Part shown: one piece after another, positions 47,625 to 56,866 of the stretch
How positions within the stretch are numbered: position 1 is the first letter of the stretch
Layout of the letters: each line of letters opens with the position of its first letter
From: Pseudomonadota bacterium
GTDB lineage: Bacteria > Pseudomonadota > Gammaproteobacteria > Xanthomonadales > Xanthomonadaceae
Length of the DNA: 64,000 nucleotides
NCBI GenBank assembly: GCA_018242365.1
Contig: JAFECB010000014.1
Coordinates: 87,992-151,991 of the forward strand
Direction of reading: 5' to 3'
Position numbers and translations under genes: made by a program
The notes under the pieces: model-generated
Seen by the model: only the letters and a program-made list of their open reading frames with translations
Database searches by the model: none
Told to the model about the DNA's origin: nothing

Positions 47625-48068
47625 TCAGCCCAGCTTCTGCTTCACCAGCTTCGACACCAATCCCATATCGGCCTTGCCGGCCAGCGCTGGCTTGAGTACG
47701 CCCATCAGCTTGCCCATGTCGGCTGCGGAGGTGGCACCGCTGGCGGTGATCGCCTTGTCGATTTCGGCAAGGATTTCCGCCTCACCCAGCTTGGCCGGCA
47801 GGTAGGCTTCGATCACGCCCAGCTCGTACTTTTCGATCGCGGCCAGATCGTCGCGCGCGGCGGCTTCGAACTGGGTGATCGAATCCTTGCGCTGCTTGAC
47901 CATCTTCTCCAGCACGGCCAGCACCAGCGGATCGGTCATCTCGATGCGCTCGTCGACTTCCTTCTGCTTGATCGCGGCATTGATCAGGCGGATGACGCCG
48001 AGGCGATCCTTCTCGCCGGCCTTCATCGCGGCCTTCATGTCATCGGTGAGTTGTTGCTTGAGGCTCAT
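47625..48068 (-). CDS. yqeY: GatB/YqeY domain-containing protein
   Basis: The 147-residue protein equals the YqeY domain found at the C-terminus of GatB (tRNA amidotransferase). It begins LKQQLTDDMKAAMKAGEKDRLGVIRLINAAIKQKEVDERIE and ends GKLMGVLKPALAGKADMGLVSKLVKQ. Stand-alone YqeY proteins lie next to rpsU and dnaG in many bacteria; their role is not settled. A terminator-like hairpin separates it from rpsU. Confidence 0.93.
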   Translation of the reverse strand: MSLKQQLTDDMKAAMKAGEKDRLGVIRLINAAIKQKEVDERIEMTDPLVLAVLEKMVKQRKDSITQFEAAARDDLAAIEKYELGVIEAYLPAKLGEAEILAEIDKAITASGATSAADMGKLMGVLKPALAGKADMGLVSKLVKQKLG

Positions 48069-48103
48069 GGACTTGCTCTCGGAATCAATGGGGCAGAAAC
48101 GCG

Positions 48104-48137
48104 AAAAAGCCGGCCACGCTCGCGCGTGCCGGCTTCT
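48104..48137 (-). terminator. Terminator/attenuator between rpsU and yqeY
   Basis: On the minus strand an AAGCCGG-CACGC stem pairs with GCGTG-CCGGCTT and is followed by TTTTT (48104-48108), a typical Rho-independent form. It lies 17 nt after the rpsU stop. It would lower transcription of yqeY and dnaG relative to rpsU, as in the E. coli macromolecular synthesis operon. Confidence 0.8.
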
Positions 48138-48153
48138 GCAGCGGGCAATGCGC

Positions 48154-48369
48154 TCAGTACAGGCGCTGGCGCTTGGTCACATCGCGCCCGGCGCGACGTG
48201 CTTGACGCTTGACCGCGGCGGCGGCCTTGCGCTTGCGTTCCTGGGTCGGCTTTTCGTAGAACTCGCGCTTGCGGGTTTCGGCCAGCACGCCGGCCTTTTC
48301 GCAGGTGCGCTTGAAGCGACGCAGGGCAAACTCGAAGGGCTCGTTTTCGCGGACTTTGACGCTGGGCAT
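48154..48369 (-). CDS. rpsU: 30S ribosomal protein S21
   Basis: The 71-residue basic protein is an almost canonical S21: [20 protein letters not shown], then [20 protein letters not shown] and the Arg/Lys-rich tail. It helps initiation on the 30S subunit. The ATG at 48369 is chosen from family length; the frame stays open upstream, but only across tsaD. It is divergent from tsaD, with starts 87 nt apart. Confidence 0.97.
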   Translation of the reverse strand: MPSVKVRENEPFEFALRRFKRTCEKAGVLAETRKREFYEKPTQERKRKAAAAVKRQARRAGRDVTKRQRLY

Positions 48370-48456
48370 TCGGAACTCTCGTCTCGTAAGGCCTGCCTGA
48401 GCGGCAGGAAGCTGCACATGGTAGCAGCGCCGGAGGTTTGAGCGCAAGATGGGCGG

Positions 48457-49488
48457 ATGAATGTGCTCGGTATTGAAACCTCCTGCGACGAGACCGGGGT
48501 GGCGGTCTACGACATCGTCACCGGCGGTGCGGCCGGCCTGCGCGCGCACGCCGTCTACAGCCAGATCGCGCTGCACGCCGAATACGGCGGGGTGGTGCCG
48601 GAGCTGGCCAGCCGCGACCATGTGCGCAAACTGCTGCCGCTGATCCGGCAGACGCTGGACGAGGCGGGACTGAAGCTGTCGGATATCGACGGCGTGGCCT
48701 ACACCGCAGGGCCGGGCTTGGTCGGCGCGCTGCTGGTCGGCGCGGCGGTCGGGCGCTCGCTGGCGTGGGCGCTGGAAGTGCCGGCGCTGGCCGTCCATCA
48801 CATGGAAGGCCACCTGCTGGCGCCGTTGCTGGAAGACGGCGCACCGGAACCGCCGTTCGTGGCCTTGCTGGTGTCCGGCGGGCATACCCAATTGATTGCG
48901 GTGGATGCCATCGGTCGCTATCGCCTGCTGGGCGAGACGCTCGACGATGCCGCCGGCGAGGCCTTCGACAAGACCGCCAAGATGATGGGCCTGCCCTATC
49001 CGGGCGGGCCGCATCTGGCGCGACTGGCCGAACAGGGCGTGCCGGGGCGTTTCAAGTTCGCGCGCCCGATGACCGATCGACCGGGGCTGGATTTTTCCTT
49101 CAGCGGCTTGAAGACCCAGGTGCTGCTGGCGTGGCGCGATTGCGACCAATCCGACCAGACCCGCGCCGACATTGCCCGTGGTTTCGAGGATGCGGTGGTC
49201 GATACCCTGGCGATCAAATGCGAACGCGCGCTGGATGCCGCCGGTTGCGATGTGCTGATCGTGGCTGGCGGGGTAGGTGCCAACAAGCGCCTGCGCGCGA
49301 AGCTGGCCGAGATGTGCGAACGGCGCGGCGGTCGCGCCTGTTTCCCGCGGCCATCGCTGTGTACCGACAACGGCGCGATGATCGCCTTCGCCGGTGCGCT
49401 ACGGCTGCAAGCCGGGCAGTACGATGATGCCGCGATCCGCGCCACCCCGCGCTGGGATATGGCGACATTGCCGGGATTGGTGGCGTGA
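48457..49488 (+). CDS. tsaD: tRNA threonylcarbamoyladenosine transferase TsaD
   Basis: The 343-residue ASKHA-fold protein completes the t6A37 modification of ANN-decoding tRNAs with TsaB and TsaE. It begins [17 protein letters not shown] and has the metal-binding HHMEGH near residue 110, VSGGHTQL and the C-terminal [15 protein letters not shown]. The divergent rpsU-tsaD arrangement is classic. Confidence 0.97.
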   Translation: MNVLGIETSCDETGVAVYDIVTGGAAGLRAHAVYSQIALHAEYGGVVPELASRDHVRKLLPLIRQTLDEAGLKLSDIDGVAYTAGPGLVGALLVGAAVGRSLAWALEVPALAVHHMEGHLLAPLLEDGAPEPPFVALLVSGGHTQLIAVDAIGRYRLLGETLDDAAGEAFDKTAKMMGLPYPGGPHLARLAEQGVPGRFKFARPMTDRPGLDFSFSGLKTQVLLAWRDCDQSDQTRADIARGFEDAVVDTLAIKCERALDAAGCDVLIVAGGVGANKRLRAKLAEMCERRGGRACFPRPSLCTDNGAMIAFAGALRLQAGQYDDAAIRATPRWDMATLPGLVA

Positions 49489-49523
49489 TTGGTAAACGCC
49501 GCCAGAGCAGGTAGCCTTTCAGT

Positions 49524-49550
49524 ACTCCCGTCTCCCGTCTCCCGAATCCC
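49524..49550. repeat. Short CTCCCGT tandem repeat before folB
   Basis: ACTCCCGTCTCCCGTCTCCCG and a degenerate AATCCCG follow one another and end exactly at the folB GTG. The purine-rich complement is a simple-sequence repeat resembling other short CCCG-type repeats in the window. It leaves no recognisable ribosome binding site for folB. Confidence 0.6.
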
Positions 49551-49907
49551 GTGGATACCGTTTTCATCGAAGGCCTGCGCCTGCCTGCCCTGATCGGCGT
49601 GCACGACCGCGAGCGCCACGCGCCGCAGTTGCTGGTGCTGGATATCCGGATGCGTTGCGACAATCGCATCGCCGCCAGCAGCGATGCCCTCGCCGATGCG
49701 CTGGACTATGAGGCGGTCAGCCTGCGGCTGGCCGATTACGTGGCGCAGACCGAATTCCAGCTGGTCGAAACCCTGGCCGAATGTTGCGCCGAATTGATCC
49801 TCACCGAGTTCGGGGTCAAGGCCGTGCGTTTGAAGTTATCCAAGCCCTCGGCGCTGGAGAACGCAGCAGCGGTGGGTGTGGAAATCGAGCGTGGGAGTTT
49901 TGAATGA
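49551..49907 (+). CDS. folB: Dihydroneopterin aldolase
   Basis: The 118-residue tunnelling-fold enzyme converts 7,8-dihydroneopterin to 6-hydroxymethyl-dihydropterin in folate synthesis. Conserved parts: VFIEGLRLPALIGVHDRERHAPQ, DYEAVSLRLADYV and LVETLAE with the catalytic region. The start is GTG at 49551, directly after a CTCCCG repeat and without a clear ribosome binding site. It overlaps the SDR gene by 4 nt. Confidence 0.92.
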   Translation: MDTVFIEGLRLPALIGVHDRERHAPQLLVLDIRMRCDNRIAASSDALADALDYEAVSLRLADYVAQTEFQLVETLAECCAELILTEFGVKAVRLKLSKPSALENAAAVGVEIERGSFE

Positions 49908-50608
49908 GTGTGGTACTCGTGACCGGCGCATCGCGCGGAATCGGCCGCGCCATCGTCGAACGCTTCGCCCGCGAAGGTGCAACCGTGATCGCCTGCGCGC
50001 GTGGGCAGGCCGGATTGGATGCCCTGCATGCGGATTTGCCGCAGGTCGAATGCCATGCCTGCGACCTGCGCGATGCAGTCGCGGTGGACGCATTGGCACG
50101 TGACGTACTTGCCCGCCACGGCCAGGTCGACTTGCTGGTCAACAACGCCGGTGCCTTCCGCCCCGGTGCCATTGGCGAAGAGGACGACGACGCGCTGCTG
50201 GACATGCTGCAGGCCAACCTGTTCGGGGCGTATCGGCTGACCAAGCGCTTGCTTCCGGCAATGATCGCGCGACGCAGCGGCATGGTGCTCAATGTCTGCA
50301 GCACCGCATCGATTGCCGCGTATCCCAACGGTGGCTCCTACAGCATCGCCAAGCACGCGCTGTATGGTTTTTCGCGCAACCTGCGCGAGGAAATGAAGCC
50401 GCATGGCGTGCGCGTGGTGGCGTTATTGCCCGGCGCGACCTTGACCGCGTCGTGGGATGGCGTGCCCTTGCCGCCCGAGCGCTTGATGCCGGCGGAGGAT
50501 GTGGCCGAGATGGCGTGGTCGGCGTGGTCGCTGTCGGCGCGCAGCGTGGTCGAGGACATCGTGATGCGGCCGCAATTGGGGGACATCGGCGAGGGCGATT
50601 TCCAGTGA
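49904..50608 (+). CDS. Short-chain dehydrogenase/reductase
   Basis: The 234-residue Rossmann-fold oxidoreductase has the cofactor loop VTGASRGIGRAI, NNAG in LLVNNAGAF, and a catalytic Ser, Tyr, Lys set (CSTASIAAYPNGGSYSIAKHAL). The substrate is unknown. It lies between folB and a PTPS homologue with 4-nt overlaps on both sides. A pterin reductase role (compare sepiapterin or dihydromonapterin reductases, also SDRs) is therefore an attractive but unproven idea. Confidence 0.9.
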   Translation: MSVVLVTGASRGIGRAIVERFAREGATVIACARGQAGLDALHADLPQVECHACDLRDAVAVDALARDVLARHGQVDLLVNNAGAFRPGAIGEEDDDALLDMLQANLFGAYRLTKRLLPAMIARRSGMVLNVCSTASIAAYPNGGSYSIAKHALYGFSRNLREEMKPHGVRVVALLPGATLTASWDGVPLPPERLMPAEDVAEMAWSAWSLSARSVVEDIVMRPQLGDIGEGDFQ

Positions 50609-51096
50609 GCGAGACTGTCACCATCCGGCTTGCAAAAGAGAACATGAAGTTCTCCGCCGCGCATTTCACCCTCTTCAACGCGCATGAGCGCGAGCGCCTG
50701 CATGGCCACAACTTCCGGGTCGAGGTCGATATCGAGGCGCGCATGCTCGGCAATGGCATGTGCTTCGACTACGGCATCTACAAGGATCGCGTGGTGGCGC
50801 TGTGTCGCGAGTTGAACGAGTGGATGATCCTGCCGACGCGCTCGCAATACCTGCGGATCGAAGAGGAAGGCGAGCACGTCTTCGCGCATTTCAATGGCCA
50901 GCGCATCCCGTTCCTGCGCAGCGATGTGAAGCTGCTTCCGATCGAGAACGCGACGCTGGAAGAGTTCGCCGCGTGGTTCCTGCAGCGTCTGGGTGAGGAT
51001 CGCGAGGCGTTGCAGGCGCATGGCATCGCGGCCATCGAGGTGCGGGTGTTGTCCGGCCCGGGGCAAAGTGCCGGACGGCGCATGGGGTTCGCGTGA
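50605..51096 (+). CDS. 6-pyruvoyl-tetrahydropterin synthase / QueD family protein lacking the catalytic Cys
   Basis: The 163-residue T-fold protein has zinc ligands His20 (FSAAH), His33 and His35 (LHGH). QueD and PTPS normally carry a catalytic cysteine 4-6 residues before the HGH motif. Here the segment reads AHERERLHGHNF with no cysteine and with Glu30 three residues before His33. As recalled, an ExxHGH pattern marks the PTPS-III group, which acts on dihydroneopterin triphosphate in place of FolB. The start is GTG at 50605, overlapping the SDR stop; an ATG at 50644 would remove residues before the first strand. Confidence 0.85.
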   Translation: MSETVTIRLAKENMKFSAAHFTLFNAHERERLHGHNFRVEVDIEARMLGNGMCFDYGIYKDRVVALCRELNEWMILPTRSQYLRIEEEGEHVFAHFNGQRIPFLRSDVKLLPIENATLEEFAAWFLQRLGEDREALQAHGIAAIEVRVLSGPGQSAGRRMGFA

Positions 51097-52283
51097 TGGC
51101 GGCCCCCCCGTCGGAACCGTCAGGCGACGCGCAGGCACACAGCGCGCGACTGCGTGGGCTGATCCAGGAACAGATCATCGCCGCCGGTGGCGCGATCCCG
51201 TTCTGGAAATTCATGGAGCTGGCGTTGTATGCGCCGGGGCTGGGCTACTACAGCGCAGGGGCACACAAGTTCGGTGCAAGCGGCGATTTCATCACCGCGC
51301 CGGAGCTGTCGCCGCTGTTTGCCGCCTGCGTGGCCGATGCCTTGACGCAGCCGTTGCGACAGGCCGGCAAGGGCGCGCAATTCGTGGAACTGGGTGGCGG
51401 CAGCGGTGCATTCGCCGAGGCGGCGTTGGAACACTTCCAGGCCAGCGGCGCGTTGCCTGCGCGCTACGCCATCCTCGAACCCAGTGCCGACCTCCGTGAG
51501 CGCCAGCGAGAGCGCTTGCAGGCGCGTTTGTCACCCGCGCTGTTCGCACGAGTGGAGTGGCTGGATGGCCCGATCCAGGACCCATGGGACGGGATCGTGT
51601 TCGCCAATGAGGTGATCGATGCCCTGCCGGTCTCACGCTTCGTCATTGCGCAGGGACAGGTCTGCGAAGAGGGCGTGGCGCTGGATGGCGAGGGCCGCTT
51701 CGTGCGTTGCGAGCGGCCGGCCGACGCCATGCTGGAGGCGGCGGTGCGCCGGATCGAGGCGCAGTTGCCGGAACCCTTCGTCGATGGCTACCGCAGCGAA
51801 GCCTTGGTGCAACTGCCGTACTGGATCCAGGCGGTCGTCGGTGGCTTGCGGCGTGGTGCGTTGTTGTTCGTCGATTACGGGTACGCGCGATCGGAGTTCT
51901 ACCTTCCGGAGCGCAGTGACGGCACCCTGCGTGCGTTCCGCCAGCATCATCTGGTCGATGACGTATTCGCATGGCCGGGTCTGCAGGACATCACCGCCTC
52001 GGTGGATTTCACTGCACTGGCCGAGGCTGGCGTCGGCGCCGGCTTTGAATTTTCCGGTTACTGCGCGCAATCCAGCTTCCTGCTGGGCAATCGCCTGGAC
52101 GAGCATTTGCTGGCTGCCGAAGCGCAGGCGGCAGATGAGGTGGCGCGGCACAACCTGCGCCAGCAAGCCAAGCGGTTGACCTTGCCCAGTGAGATGGGCG
52201 AGCGCTTCCAGGCGATGGGCTTCCAGCGCGAAGTCGAGTTCGATACGGCGTTCCCTCTGGGCGATTTGAGCCATCGGCTATGA
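51093..52283 (+). CDS. SAM-dependent methyltransferase, MidA/NDUFAF7 (DUF185) family
   Basis: The 396-residue protein has the DUF185 pattern: GGAIPFWKFMELALYAPGLGYYSAG, then SGDFITAPELSPLFAACVAD, the SAM-binding VELGGGSGAFAEA and FANEVIDALPV. Its mitochondrial relative NDUFAF7 methylates an arginine of complex I subunit NDUFS2; the bacterial substrate is not established. It overlaps the neighbouring genes by 4 nt on both sides. Confidence 0.92.
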   Translation: MMAAPPSEPSGDAQAHSARLRGLIQEQIIAAGGAIPFWKFMELALYAPGLGYYSAGAHKFGASGDFITAPELSPLFAACVADALTQPLRQAGKGAQFVELGGGSGAFAEAALEHFQASGALPARYAILEPSADLRERQRERLQARLSPALFARVEWLDGPIQDPWDGIVFANEVIDALPVSRFVIAQGQVCEEGVALDGEGRFVRCERPADAMLEAAVRRIEAQLPEPFVDGYRSEALVQLPYWIQAVVGGLRRGALLFVDYGYARSEFYLPERSDGTLRAFRQHHLVDDVFAWPGLQDITASVDFTALAEAGVGAGFEFSGYCAQSSFLLGNRLDEHLLAAEAQAADEVARHNLRQQAKRLTLPSEMGERFQAMGFQREVEFDTAFPLGDLSHRL

Positions 52284-52690
52284 GTGCGCGACGGCCCATC
52301 CTCGGACGCTCGCTCAAGCCGTTCCGGCGGCCGTGGTTGTGGACCGGGTTGTGGATGCTGGCGATCGCGGTCGTGGTGATCGGCTCCTTGCTGCCGGCGC
52401 GCGATCTGCCGCTGGTGGGCATCAGCGACAAGCTGGAACACGGTGCTGCCTACGCGCTGCTGGCGGCCGGTGCAGTGCAATTGTTCCAACGTCGCGCGTC
52501 GTGGGGCATGGTCTGCGTGATGCTGGTTTTTCTCGGGATCGGATTGGAGTACCTGCAGGGCACCATGGGCCTCGGGCGGATGGCGGATCGCGCGGATGCG
52601 CTGGCCAACACCATTGGCGTCCTGATTGGCTTGGCCTCGGCCTTCACGCCGCTGCGTGATTTGCTGCTACGGATCGATCGACGCCTGTGA
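52280..52690 (+). CDS. VanZ family membrane protein
   Basis: The 136-residue protein has three to four predicted helices and the VanZ-like motifs [16 protein letters not shown] and [10 protein letters not shown]. VanZ was named for teicoplanin resistance, but chromosomal members have no known role. It ends the folB-SDR-PTPS-midA-vanZ run, and its 3' end overlaps the convergent cca gene by 24 nt. Confidence 0.85.
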   Translation: MSARRPILGRSLKPFRRPWLWTGLWMLAIAVVVIGSLLPARDLPLVGISDKLEHGAAYALLAAGAVQLFQRRASWGMVCVMLVFLGIGLEYLQGTMGLGRMADRADALANTIGVLIGLASAFTPLRDLLLRIDRRL

Positions 52691-53926
52691 CCGGGCTTGG
52701 CTGATTGCGTCGATTCGCGCCTTGCGCAGGGCTTCGCCGAACGCGGGGCCGGTGATGCCTCGGGCGATGATGGCCTCGCTGCCGACCGCCATCGCCGCGG
52801 CGTGCAGCCGCCGCAAGCTGGTGGCTTGCGGATAGGGTGATGCCGACAGGCCCGCACGTCCACGCGCGTCGGCCTCGCAGACACGGGCCAGTTGATCGAT
52901 GCGGGCTGGTTTGCGGAAGCCGTCGCAGCGCGCGATCAGGTCATGCACCGTGGCGGGTTTCAGCTCGGCGATGCGATGGATGTTGAGGTGTTCGCGGCTG
53001 CACATCACCGCCAATTCGCGGTGCTCGGTCGGTACTTTCAGGCGCTGTGACATGGCGATGGTGGGTTCAATGCCGCGCTGCTCGTGCATGCGATGGCTGG
53101 GCCATTCCTCGGGTGGGGTCAGGGCCTTGCCGAGGTCGTGGCATAGCGCGGCATAGCCGATCAGATCGTCGCCGGGTGCCAGCTGCGCGGCCATGTCACA
53201 GACCAGTTGCTGGTGGACGCCGGTATCGACTTCCGGGTGGAAGTCGGCGCGCTGCGGCACGCCATACAGCGCGTCCACTTCCGGCAGGACCGCGTGCAAG
53301 GCGTCGGCTTCGCGCAAGGTGCGCAGGAAGGCGGAAGGCTGGGCGCAGCGCAGCGCCTTCGCCAGTTCTTGCCAGACCCGTTCGGGCACGAGTGCGGCAA
53401 GCTCGCCGCTCGCAGCGATCTCGCGCATCAGCGTCACCGTTTCCGGCGCGACGCGGAAGCCCAACGGTGCCAGCCGGGCCATGAAACGTGCCGCACGCAG
53501 CACCCGCAACGGGTCTTCGATGAAGGCCTCGCTGACATGACGCAGCACGCGATCGCGGATGTCGCCCGCGCCGCCAAACGGATCGACCAGCGTGCCGTCC
53601 TCGGCCTGCGCAATCGCATTGATGGTGAAATCACGCCGACGCAGATCGTCGTCGAGCGTCACCGAGGGATCGGCATGTGCAATGAAGCCGGTATAGCCGC
53701 GGCCGGATTTGCGCTCGGTCCGCGCCAGTGCGTATTCCTCGCCGGTATGCGGATGCAGGAATACCGGGAAATCGCGTCCGACCTGCTTGTAGCCGGCGTC
53801 CAGCATCTGCGTCACGCTGGCACCGACCACCACCCAGTCGCGATCCCCCGCTTGCAGGCCGAGCAGGGCATCACGCACGGCACCGCCGACAAGGTAGCGT
53901 CTCGCGTGTTCAGGAATGAAGGCCAT
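52667..53926 (-). CDS. cca: Multifunctional CCA tRNA nucleotidyltransferase
   Basis: It adds or repairs the CCA end of tRNAs. The 419-residue class II enzyme has the head domain [13 protein letters not shown], the catalytic acidic residues in [20 protein letters not shown], and a C-terminal HD domain ([10 protein letters not shown]) found in proteobacterial multifunctional CCA enzymes. The start at 53926 ([11 protein letters not shown]) is a few residues longer than usual. Confidence 0.95.
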   Translation of the reverse strand: MAFIPEHARRYLVGGAVRDALLGLQAGDRDWVVVGASVTQMLDAGYKQVGRDFPVFLHPHTGEEYALARTERKSGRGYTGFIAHADPSVTLDDDLRRRDFTINAIAQAEDGTLVDPFGGAGDIRDRVLRHVSEAFIEDPLRVLRAARFMARLAPLGFRVAPETVTLMREIAASGELAALVPERVWQELAKALRCAQPSAFLRTLREADALHAVLPEVDALYGVPQRADFHPEVDTGVHQQLVCDMAAQLAPGDDLIGYAALCHDLGKALTPPEEWPSHRMHEQRGIEPTIAMSQRLKVPTEHRELAVMCSREHLNIHRIAELKPATVHDLIARCDGFRKPARIDQLARVCEADARGRAGLSASPYPQATSLRRLHAAAMAVGSEAIIARGITGPAFGEALRKARIDAISQARSQASIDP

Positions 53927-53948
53927 GCGCGGCTGACTGTTGGCCGCG

Positions 53949-56006
53949 TCAGCGGCGCGAAGGAACCGACGGTGGGGGCGGAATCGCAACCGATGCGGGC
54001 GTCTCCGGGCAGGCAAAGCCCTTGCGCGGGCCATTGGTGATCCCGAGCATGCGATCACTGATGCGGCGTGCATCGCCGTTGAGCCGCCAGTCGTAGAGCG
54101 TGCTGAAGCCGAGCACGCGGGCCACATAGTCGCGAGTTTCCTTGTAGCCGATGGTTTCGACCCAGAAGTCCGGATCCAGTGTCGGGCGTGCCGCCAGCCA
54201 GCGATTGGCCGCGCCCGGGCCGGCGTTATAACCGGCGATCACCTGGTAGGGCTTGCCGTTGAAGCGATCCATCAACTGGCGTAGATAGGCGGTGCCGAGG
54301 GTGATATTGGTGTCGGCATCGTAAAGGCCATCCGCACCCGCAAGCGGCACGCCGAGGCGGCGGGCGAGGGTGGCTCCCGTCGAAGGCAATACTTGCATCA
54401 GGCCGCGTGCGTCGGCGCTGGAGCGTGCCTGCGGGTCGAAGATCGACTCGGCCCGGATCTCGGCGGCCACCCAAGCGGGATCGAGATCGTTGCGGGTGGC
54501 CTCACGGCGAATCGTGACATCGTGGTGCAAGGGGAAGCGCAACTGGTACAAGCGCTGTTCGTCCTGATAGCGCTTGCCACCGACGTTCACCAGCCCGAAC
54601 ACGCCGCGATCGAACCAGCCATTGTCCTGTGCGACCTCGACCGCCAGCCAGCGTTGCGGGGCACTGAAGCGCGCCACCGCCGCATTCCATTCCTTCACCG
54701 CCCACGCTTTGCGGCCGAGCATGAACAACTGCACCGCGCGCACGATGCCGGGATCACGCGCGATGGCCAGTTTCGCCGCGGGTGTGGCGCTCGAAGGCAA
54801 CGGACACAGGGCATAAGGTTGGTCCAGCCGATCCGCGGCGAGGAAGCCGTAGTAATCGGCGCTGCGTGCGGCTTTTGCGTAAAGTGCCTTCGCACCTGCA
54901 GTGTCGCCGGTCAGAGCGCTGGTGCGGGCGGCGAAATACAGCCAGCGTGAATCAATGCGCTGCGCCTCCGGCATACGCTTGATTGCGGCCAAGGCGCCCG
55001 CCCAATCGCTGCGCGAGAGGGCTTCGCGGACCTGCCATTCGCGCAGGTTCGCATCAAAGCCCGGCTCCGGGACTGCGGCCAGCCGACGCGCCGCCTCGGG
55101 GGAGAAATCGGCAGCCGACTGCAGGGCGACCTCGGCCAGTACCCGCCCGCGTTCGACGTCGGTGAACACCAGCGTCTTGGCCACCGTCGGCAGCAGTGCT
55201 TCAGCTGCGCCGGGATTTTTCTTGGCGAGATTTTCAAGTGCTGCCGCCGCGACCAGTCGGCTGCGCGCGGTCTTGGGCCAAGCCTCGACACGGCCATTGG
55301 GGGCATCGAGATAGGCCGCCCAGACGTTTGCCTGTGCGGCCTCTGCGGCAGGCAAGCCGCGCGCAATCGCACGCATGACGCCGGATTGGCCGGCATCGAC
55401 GGCAAGGTCGAATCGCTCCCAACGCAGGGCGTCGCTGAGGCCGCCTTGTGCCGCGAGCAGGGCCATCGGGGCGTCACATTGCGTCGGCAACGATTTGCCC
55501 GTACTGCGCCAGGCGTCCTGCGCTTCGCGGGTCCACTGTGCATCGGTGCGACTGACCGCCATCAAGGCCTGCAGGCGCAGGCAGCGCAAGCTCGCGTTGT
55601 CGATTCCCGGATCCCAGGCGGCGAGGAAGGCCTGCCATTCGTTGCGCTTGGCGAGCGCCGTCAGCCATTCGTTGCGGAAGGCGGTAGCCACCGGCTCGTC
55701 GGGATGCGCCGACAGGAAGGCGCTGCCACGTGCGACCGGCAAGGTATCGAATTGGCGTCGCAGCGAAGCGAATTCCAGCCAGCCGGCCAGTGGCTGGCCG
55801 CGAAAGCCGGCCAGGGCGATGTCACTCAAGCCGGTGCGGTCGGCGGTATCGAACGCCGCCTTCAATGCCGGGTCGGGCGAAGCAATCCGGGCGGGTGCAA
55901 GTGTGGGTGCCTGCGATTGCGGATCGGGAGACTTGGCTTTGCATGCGGATAGCGTGGCCATCCCGCCGAGCAAAGTGATGACCAACAACGGTGCGATTTT
56001 GTGCAT
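53949..56006 (-). CDS. Soluble-type lytic murein transglycosylase (Slt family), lipoprotein
   Basis: The 685-residue predicted lipoprotein (lipobox LSAC, Cys near 22) has a long alpha-superhelical region like that of E. coli Slt70 and a C-terminal transglycosylase domain. The catalytic Glu is near residue 520 ([24 protein letters not shown]); [13 protein letters not shown] and [17 protein letters not shown] follow. It cleaves glycan strands with formation of 1,6-anhydro ends. The lipid anchor differs from soluble Slt70. It is 22 nt upstream of cca. Confidence 0.92.
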   Translation of the reverse strand: MHKIAPLLVITLLGGMATLSACKAKSPDPQSQAPTLAPARIASPDPALKAAFDTADRTGLSDIALAGFRGQPLAGWLEFASLRRQFDTLPVARGSAFLSAHPDEPVATAFRNEWLTALAKRNEWQAFLAAWDPGIDNASLRCLRLQALMAVSRTDAQWTREAQDAWRSTGKSLPTQCDAPMALLAAQGGLSDALRWERFDLAVDAGQSGVMRAIARGLPAAEAAQANVWAAYLDAPNGRVEAWPKTARSRLVAAAALENLAKKNPGAAEALLPTVAKTLVFTDVERGRVLAEVALQSAADFSPEAARRLAAVPEPGFDANLREWQVREALSRSDWAGALAAIKRMPEAQRIDSRWLYFAARTSALTGDTAGAKALYAKAARSADYYGFLAADRLDQPYALCPLPSSATPAAKLAIARDPGIVRAVQLFMLGRKAWAVKEWNAAVARFSAPQRWLAVEVAQDNGWFDRGVFGLVNVGGKRYQDEQRLYQLRFPLHHDVTIRREATRNDLDPAWVAAEIRAESIFDPQARSSADARGLMQVLPSTGATLARRLGVPLAGADGLYDADTNITLGTAYLRQLMDRFNGKPYQVIAGYNAGPGAANRWLAARPTLDPDFWVETIGYKETRDYVARVLGFSTLYDWRLNGDARRISDRMLGITNGPRKGFACPETPASVAIPPPPSVPSRR

Positions 56007-56085
56007 GGCGGGACTATAACCGAGGGGCCATGAACGCATTCCAGCGCAAGCGCAGCGCGTGGCGCATGGCGCAGGCCATGTGGAC

Positions 56086-56844
56086 TCAGCGCAGCGCTGC
56101 TTCCGGCACGTCGAGTTCAACCGAAAGCGCGAGATGGTCGGATTGCGCCGCCGGCACCGCGCGCATGCCGGCGATCGACAGTGCCGGCGTCACCAGCAAA
56201 TGGTCGATTGCACGTTGCGGGCGCCAGGACGGGAAGGTCGGGATGCGCTGTGATGGCGGCTGCAGCTGGGTCTGTTGGAACAGCGTGCGCATTTCCCGGC
56301 AGCCGGGGTCGCAATTGAAATCTCCCATCAGGACCGCGTGGTCTTGATTGCTCAGCAACTCGGCAATGAAGGCCAGCTGCGACAGGCGCGATTGGTTGCC
56401 CAGCGACAAATGGGCGATGGCGACCTTCAAGGCTGCATCACCCTTGCCAAAACTCGCCAGCAGCACCCCACGTCCGCCGATCCGCCCCGGCAGCGGGTAT
56501 TCCTCGACCGCGCTGGGCTCGATCCGGCTGAGCAGGCCGTTGGCGGTGGTGGCGAGCTTGCCAATCATGCGATTGGGTTGGTGGCTCCACCAGGAGAAGC
56601 CTGCGCGCTCGGCGAGGTAATGGGTCTGGTTGGTGAAGCCGGATCGCAGACTACCGGGATCGGTTTCCTGCAGGCCGACGATATCGTGGTCCTGCGCGAG
56701 CGCGGCGATGGCGTCCAGCGCGCCGAGCTTGCCGTTGCCCGGCAACAGGTGCGACCAGCTGTGGGTGATGTAGTCCGAGTAGCCGCGCGTGCTGTTGCCG
56801 GCCTGGATGTTCGCACTCAGCAGCCGCAACCGGCGTTTGCCCAT
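56086..56844 (-). CDS. Endonuclease/exonuclease/phosphatase family protein
   Basis: The 252-residue protein has the EEP fold: LLSANIQAGN, GLQETDPG (metal-binding Glu), LMGDFNCDPG and a terminal SDHLALSVEL with the catalytic His. Substrates in this superfamily range from DNA to inositol phosphates to sphingolipids, and none can be chosen here. The ATG at 56844 is used because the longer frame reads low-complexity proline/arginine sequence antisense to dsbA. There is no signal peptide. Confidence 0.87.
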   Translation of the reverse strand: MGKRRLRLLSANIQAGNSTRGYSDYITHSWSHLLPGNGKLGALDAIAALAQDHDIVGLQETDPGSLRSGFTNQTHYLAERAGFSWWSHQPNRMIGKLATTANGLLSRIEPSAVEEYPLPGRIGGRGVLLASFGKGDAALKVAIAHLSLGNQSRLSQLAFIAELLSNQDHAVLMGDFNCDPGCREMRTLFQQTQLQPPSQRIPTFPSWRPQRAIDHLLVTPALSIAGMRAVPAAQSDHLALSVELDVPEAALR

Positions 56845-56866
56845 TGCGGCCACGTCGCGCCGGTGA

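Noticed and set aside
53927..54127. N-terminal extension of the CCA-adding enzyme
   Set aside because: The added residues read Arg/Pro-rich sequence antisense to the transglycosylase; the head domain starts correctly from 53926.
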